A stretch of 9,614 nucleotides of DNA from contig JAHHST010000057.1 of assembly GCA_020025055.1 (NCBI GenBank), forward strand, positions 1 through 9,614, given 5' to 3'. This document shows positions 6,149 to 9,614 of this stretch, piece after piece. Positions within the stretch are counted from its first letter, which is position 1; each line of letters starts with the position of its first letter. Source of the DNA: Longicatena sp. (GTDB taxonomy: Bacteria > Bacillota_I > Bacilli_A > Erysipelotrichales > Erysipelotrichaceae). A program made the position numbers and the translations under genes. The notes below the pieces were generated by a model. That model was given only the letters and a program-made list of their open reading frames with translations, searched no databases and had not been told where the DNA came from.

Positions 6149-8530
6149 CTATTCAAAACTTTGTTCTGTACGATTAATAATTTCATCTTGTAATTCTTTA
6201 CTTAAATTACGGAAATGATCAGAATATCCAGCAACACGTACAATTAAATCACGGTAATCTTCTGGATGATTTTGAGCATTGATTAATGTTTGACGGTCAA
6301 TAACATTAAATTGAATATGGTGTCCATCCATATTGAAATAAGAACGAACTAAGTTGGCCATATGTGTTAATCCATCTTCTCCTGCAACTACAGCTGGAGT
6401 AAATTTTTGATTTAATAATGTACCACCTGTTGATAAATGATCCATTTTACTACATGAGCGAATAACTGCTGTTGGTCCATTTACATCCGCTGATTTTTCT
6501 GGAGAAATGCCTTCAGAAACAGGTTTATGTGCTTTACGTCCATTAGGACTTGCCAACATAACTTCTCCAAAATATACGTGACATGTTGTTGGAAGCATAT
6601 TAATACGCCATTGTCCATTTCGCATATTTGGACGTCCTGTAATTGTTTTTTGATAATAATGGAATACACTCTTCATAATATCATCAGCATAATCATCATC
6701 ATTTCCATATTTTGGAGTTTTTCGAGATACCAAGTTATAAATTAATGCATTTTCTTCTCCTTCAAAGTTTGCACCCATAGCTCTCATTAATTCTTCCATT
6801 GTGAAACGTTTTTCATCAAATACATTATATTTAATTGCTGCTAATGAATCTGTAATAGTACCAATACCTACCCCTTGTAAATAGTTTGTATTATAACGTG
6901 CACCACCAGCGTTATAATCTTTACCAGAACTAATACAATCATCAGTAATAATTGATAAGAATGGAGCTGGCATATATTTTGCATAAATTCGTGTAATCAT
7001 ATTGCTTCCTTTTACTTTAATATCTGCAAAGTAAGCAATTTGTTTTTTATATGCTTCAAATAATTCTTCATAAGATTTATAATCTGTTGCATTTCCTGTA
7101 TGTAAACCTAATTGTTTATTAGCAACTGGATCAAAACCATCATGCAATGTAATTTCTAAAATTTTTGGTAAGTTGAAATATCCTTGTAAGATATAAGCTT
7201 CACGTCCAAATGCACCAGTTTCTACACATCCACTAGTTCCACCACGACGTGCATCTTCGATTGTTTTACCTGCATTTAATAATTCTTGAATAATTGCTTC
7301 TGTATTATAGAATGCTGGTTGTCCCCAACCTTTACGTGAAATTTCACAAGCACGTTTTAAGAACTTCATTGGCGTTTTTCTTGAAATTTGTACGTTACTT
7401 GATGGTTGTAATAACTTCATTTCATCCATTGTATCTAAGATTAAATAAGATACTTCATTGACTCCATCTTCTCCGTCTGGTGTAATACCACCAGTATTAA
7501 TGTTTGCAAAGTCTGTATATGTACTAGATTCTTTTAATGTAATACCTACTTTTGGAGGTGCTGGTTGATTATTGAATTTCACCCATAAACATTCTAATAA
7601 TTCTTTTGCTTTTGTTTCATCTAAAATTCCTGCTTTACAATCATTACGATAGAATGGAATCAAGTGTTGATCCAAACGACCTGGAGAATATGCATCCCAT
7701 GGATTTAACTCCGTTGTAACACCTAAATGTACAAACCAATACATTTGTAATGCTTGCCAATAAGTTTCTGGTTTATGAGCTGGAACTACATCACAGTTTG
7801 CAGCAATTTGTAATAATTCAGCTTTACGCGTTTCATCACTTTCTGTTTCAGCCATGCTACGAGCTAATTCTGCATAACGTTTTCCTAAAATCATAATTGC
7901 ATCACACATAATGTGCATACCATTTAATTCATCACGTTTTTCAATTGCTTCTGGATCATTTAAATAATCGATATTTGCTAAAGCATTTTCAATATCAGCT
8001 TGATAGTCTAAGAAACCTTTTGCATAAATTTTTTCAGAACCAACTGTATGCCCTGGTCCGCGCTGTTCCATAAATTCAGTAAAGATTCCTGCTTCATAAC
8101 AATCACGCCATTCTTGTGTCATTGAATTAATAATTTTATGACGAATAGAACGTTTTTCCCAGAATGGAATAATTGTTTCTTCTTGTTGTTTTAAATCTTG
8201 TTCACTAACTTTGAAACTAATTAAATCACGATCATTCATAATATGCATATCTTCTAATGTATGACAGCATAATTCAGGGAATGTTGGAGTTGATTGAGGT
8301 CCTGCACCTTTATCACCTACAATTAATTCACCATCTTCAATTGTAATTGTTTTACGTGAGAAAATTTCTTTCATTGACAATGCACGTAATTCTGGAATAG
8401 ATACTTCACCTTCATATTTTTTATATGCATCTGTCATTAACATTGCACGTTCCATAAAAATACGTGGTTCTGTACTTTCACTTTGTTGGCGTAATTTTTT
8501 AATACGCTCGTTCATTCCTCTAAGTTCCAT
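6149..8530 (-). CDS. hypD: trans-4-hydroxy-L-proline dehydratase (glycyl radical enzyme)
   Basis: A 793-residue glycyl radical enzyme that removes water from trans-4-hydroxy-L-proline to give (S)-1-pyrroline-5-carboxylate. The C-terminal radical loop is RVAGYSDHF with Gly768. The active-site loop GTSGCVETGAFG holds the thiyl Cys435 and the base Glu437. Asp279 (TELNPWDAYSPGRLDQHL), His161 (GPGHTV), Asp340/Phe341 (STYTDF), Tyr451 and Phe153 correspond to pocket residues of the Clostridioides difficile enzyme as I remember them, offset by one; long stretches read nearly the same. That separates it from pyruvate formate-lyase and from choline, glycerol and isethionate enzymes. The ATG at 8530 follows AGGAGGA (8538-8544) by seven bases. 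Its arginine codons are mostly CGT, suggesting high expression. It sits four bases after its activase and 14 bases before proC. The symbol should not be confused with hydrogenase-maturation hypD. Confidence 0.95.
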   Translation of the reverse strand: MELRGMNERIKKLRQQSESTEPRIFMERAMLMTDAYKKYEGEVSIPELRALSMKEIFSRKTITIEDGELIVGDKGAGPQSTPTFPELCCHTLEDMHIMNDRDLISFKVSEQDLKQQEETIIPFWEKRSIRHKIINSMTQEWRDCYEAGIFTEFMEQRGPGHTVGSEKIYAKGFLDYQADIENALANIDYLNDPEAIEKRDELNGMHIMCDAIMILGKRYAELARSMAETESDETRKAELLQIAANCDVVPAHKPETYWQALQMYWFVHLGVTTELNPWDAYSPGRLDQHLIPFYRNDCKAGILDETKAKELLECLWVKFNNQPAPPKVGITLKESSTYTDFANINTGGITPDGEDGVNEVSYLILDTMDEMKLLQPSSNVQISRKTPMKFLKRACEISRKGWGQPAFYNTEAIIQELLNAGKTIEDARRGGTSGCVETGAFGREAYILQGYFNLPKILEITLHDGFDPVANKQLGLHTGNATDYKSYEELFEAYKKQIAYFADIKVKGSNMITRIYAKYMPAPFLSIITDDCISSGKDYNAGGARYNTNYLQGVGIGTITDSLAAIKYNVFDEKRFTMEELMRAMGANFEGEENALIYNLVSRKTPKYGNDDDYADDIMKSVFHYYQKTITGRPNMRNGQWRINMLPTTCHVYFGEVMLASPNGRKAHKPVSEGISPEKSADVNGPTAVIRSCSKMDHLSTGGTLLNQKFTPAVVAGEDGLTHMANLVRSYFNMDGHHIQFNVIDRQTLINAQNHPEDYRDLIVRVAGYSDHFRNLSKELQDEIINRTEQSFE

Positions 8531-8534
8531 TTCA

Positions 8535-9449
8535 TTATCCTCCTATTTTTACTTGTTTAAATCCATGATCTTGGAACAATTTTTTCAACATTTCCATATG
8601 CTCGTTGCTTGGCACTTTTAAATCTTTCGCCAAATATGGACGACCTAATTTATCATATTTACTACTACCAGTACTATGATATGGAAGTAAATTTACACGT
8701 ACGATACCAATATGTTCTTTTAAATAATCAATAATATTTAGCATCGTTTGCTCATCGCTATTTACTGGTTCAACCACAGGAATACGAATATTAATATCCG
8801 CCCCCTTTTTTGCGATCAACTCTAGATTACTTAAAATCTTTGCATTTGATTTTCCCATATATTTTTGATGAACTTCATCGTCTAACGTTTTAATATCATA
8901 TAAGAATGTATTTACATAAGGTAATATACGCTCATAATTTTCTTGTGGCGCATATCCGCAAGTATCAATTGCAATATTGAAACCTTTATTATGCAATCGC
9001 TTACACAATTCCTCTAAATAATCGATATCTTGGCTCATAACCTCACCACCCGATAAAGTTACTCCACCCCCTGATTCCTCATAAAACATTTGATCTTTTT
9101 CACAAATTTTTACAAGTTCTTCAATTTCATAGGTACGCCCAACTTTTTCTCTTGCATTTTGTAAACAATAATCAAAGCAATCTCCACACAATACGCAATT
9201 ATTAGAATCCGTGATTGCTTTTCCTTCTTCACTTATATGAATCGCATCATGACTACATGCTTTTACACAATATCCACAACCAGTACATTTTTCTTGATCA
9301 AACATAAACTCAGGAAAATATTTTTGGCTTTCAGGATTGTGACACCACCAACAATTCAAATGGCAACCTTTAAAAAAGATTGTTGTACGAATTCCATCAC
9401 CATCATGAACAGAATATTTTTGAATATTAATTATATTTGGATAATTCAT
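8535..9449 (-). CDS. hypE: Glycyl radical enzyme activase (radical SAM) for HypD
   Basis: A 304-residue radical SAM enzyme that abstracts hydrogen from Gly768 of HypD. The radical SAM cluster motif is Cys29-x3-Cys33-x2-Cys36 (GCHLNCWWC). An inserted ferredoxin-like domain carries two further Fe4S4 motifs: Cys55, 58, 61, 65 (CTGCGYCVKAC) and Cys85, 88, 91, 95 (CVLCGDCFDYC). The SAM-binding GGE motif appears in SGGGVTLSGGE (about 126-136). Length and layout are those of activases with two auxiliary clusters, not the short pyruvate formate-lyase activase. The ATG at 9449 follows AGGAGG by seven bases. First gene of the operon; the AGGAGGA that drives hypD is formed by its last glycine codons, so the two are tightly coupled. 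The pairing with hypD fixes its substrate. The symbol also names an unrelated hydrogenase-maturation protein. Confidence 0.93.
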   Translation of the reverse strand: MNYPNIINIQKYSVHDGDGIRTTIFFKGCHLNCWWCHNPESQKYFPEFMFDQEKCTGCGYCVKACSHDAIHISEEGKAITDSNNCVLCGDCFDYCLQNAREKVGRTYEIEELVKICEKDQMFYEESGGGVTLSGGEVMSQDIDYLEELCKRLHNKGFNIAIDTCGYAPQENYERILPYVNTFLYDIKTLDDEVHQKYMGKSNAKILSNLELIAKKGADINIRIPVVEPVNSDEQTMLNIIDYLKEHIGIVRVNLLPYHSTGSSKYDKLGRPYLAKDLKVPSNEHMEMLKKLFQDHGFKQVKIGG

Positions 9450-9491
9450 ACTTGCCTCCTACTTGTCCATTTTTTCACTATCTATACATTC

Positions 9492-9519
9492 ATTATATAT
9501 TCATTAAGTAAAAAATCAA
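9492..9519 (-). promoter_or_regulatory. Sigma-A promoter of the hydroxyproline operon
   Basis: On the minus strand TTGATT (9519-9514; four of six matches to TTGACA) is followed after 16 bases by a perfect TATAAT (9497-9492). Transcription should begin near 9485, leaving a leader of about 36 bases with AGGAGG near its end. No other strong promoter is visible between the four genes. Confidence 0.75.
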
Positions 9520-9555
9520 CATATTTTACTTAATTTTTCTATTTTTTTACTTAAA
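9503..9555. promoter_or_regulatory. Operator-like element: three half-sites at 21-bp spacing
   Basis: ATTAAGTAAAA at 9503-9513 and its exact reverse complement TTTTACTTAAT at 9524-9534 form a perfect 11-bp inverted repeat. A third copy, TTTTACTTAA, lies at 9545-9554 in the orientation of the second. Start-to-start distances are 21 bp each, two helical turns, so all three face the same side of the DNA. The first copy fills the -35/-10 spacer and the second lies just upstream of the -35, so a bound protein would block RNA polymerase. Repression is inferred; the protein is not identified in the window. Confidence 0.65.
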
Positions 9556-9581
9556 TTATTGTTTTTTTTATTAAAAAGAAC

Positions 9582-9614
9582 TAAAAAAAAGATGATTTTA
9601 GGTTAAAAATACCT
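9582..9614 (-). terminator. Partial terminator of a gene beyond the window edge
   Basis: On the minus strand the last bases read AGGT, a seven-base loop, then ACCTAAAATCATC followed by a run of T residues (complement of 9583-9590). Only the AGGT end of the left arm is inside the window. If the next bases outside complete GATGATTTT, this is a full hairpin ending an upstream minus-strand gene. Confidence 0.5.

Noticed and set aside
6149..8530. Pyruvate formate-lyase, choline TMA-lyase or isethionate sulfite-lyase as the identity of the glycyl radical enzyme; the last was considered because a TauE/SafE gene is nearby.
   Set aside because: The GTSGCVETGAFG loop, the pocket residues (His161, Asp279, Asp340) and the adjacent proC fit hydroxyproline dehydratase. 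Pyruvate formate-lyase has paired cysteines, absent here.
6149..9449. Hydrogenase maturation genes, from the symbols hypD and hypE.
   Set aside because: The shared symbols are a naming clash; the proteins are a glycyl radical enzyme and a radical SAM activase.

Overview
The window is very AT-rich with strong AGGAGG-type ribosome sites, and its genes read best as a low-GC Firmicute. The best-supported function is an oxygen-sensitive glycyl radical pathway, so an anaerobe is expected. A gut-type member of the Erysipelotrichia/Clostridia is my inference; no rRNA or other taxonomic marker is present.

Layout: (1) 46-748, plus strand: a small XRE repressor overlapping a four-helix 'DERQ' membrane protein. 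(2) 747-804: a long imperfect hairpin that touches both convergent stop codons and serves as a two-way terminator. (3) 803-3262, minus strand: an HTH-TPR regulator (PlcR/Rgg-like architecture) followed by an MFS transporter. (4) 3402-4291, plus strand, divergent from the regulator: a LysO-type lysine exporter (DUF340) made as two overlapping polypeptides. (5) 4302-4414: back-to-back terminators between convergent units. (6) 4428-9449, minus strand: a four-gene operon, in transcription order a glycyl radical activase, trans-4-hydroxy-L-proline dehydratase (HypD), pyrroline-5-carboxylate reductase (ProC) and a TauE/SafE-family membrane protein.

The operon is the centre of interest. The activase places a radical on Gly768 of HypD. 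HypD dehydrates trans-4-hydroxy-L-proline to pyrroline-5-carboxylate, and ProC reduces that to L-proline, so collagen- or plant-derived hydroxyproline can serve as an electron sink or a proline source. The chemistry is known. Two parts are not explained by it: the TauE/SafE-like permease at the end of the operon, which may be the missing transporter, and the operator-like element at the promoter, where three copies of an 11-bp half-site lie exactly 21 bp apart and interleave with the -35/-10 elements.

No tRNA, rRNA, CRISPR array, insertion sequence or phage gene was seen. No gene-free stretch exceeds 300 bases. I do not claim a wholly new system; the permease and the operator are the parts that look undescribed.
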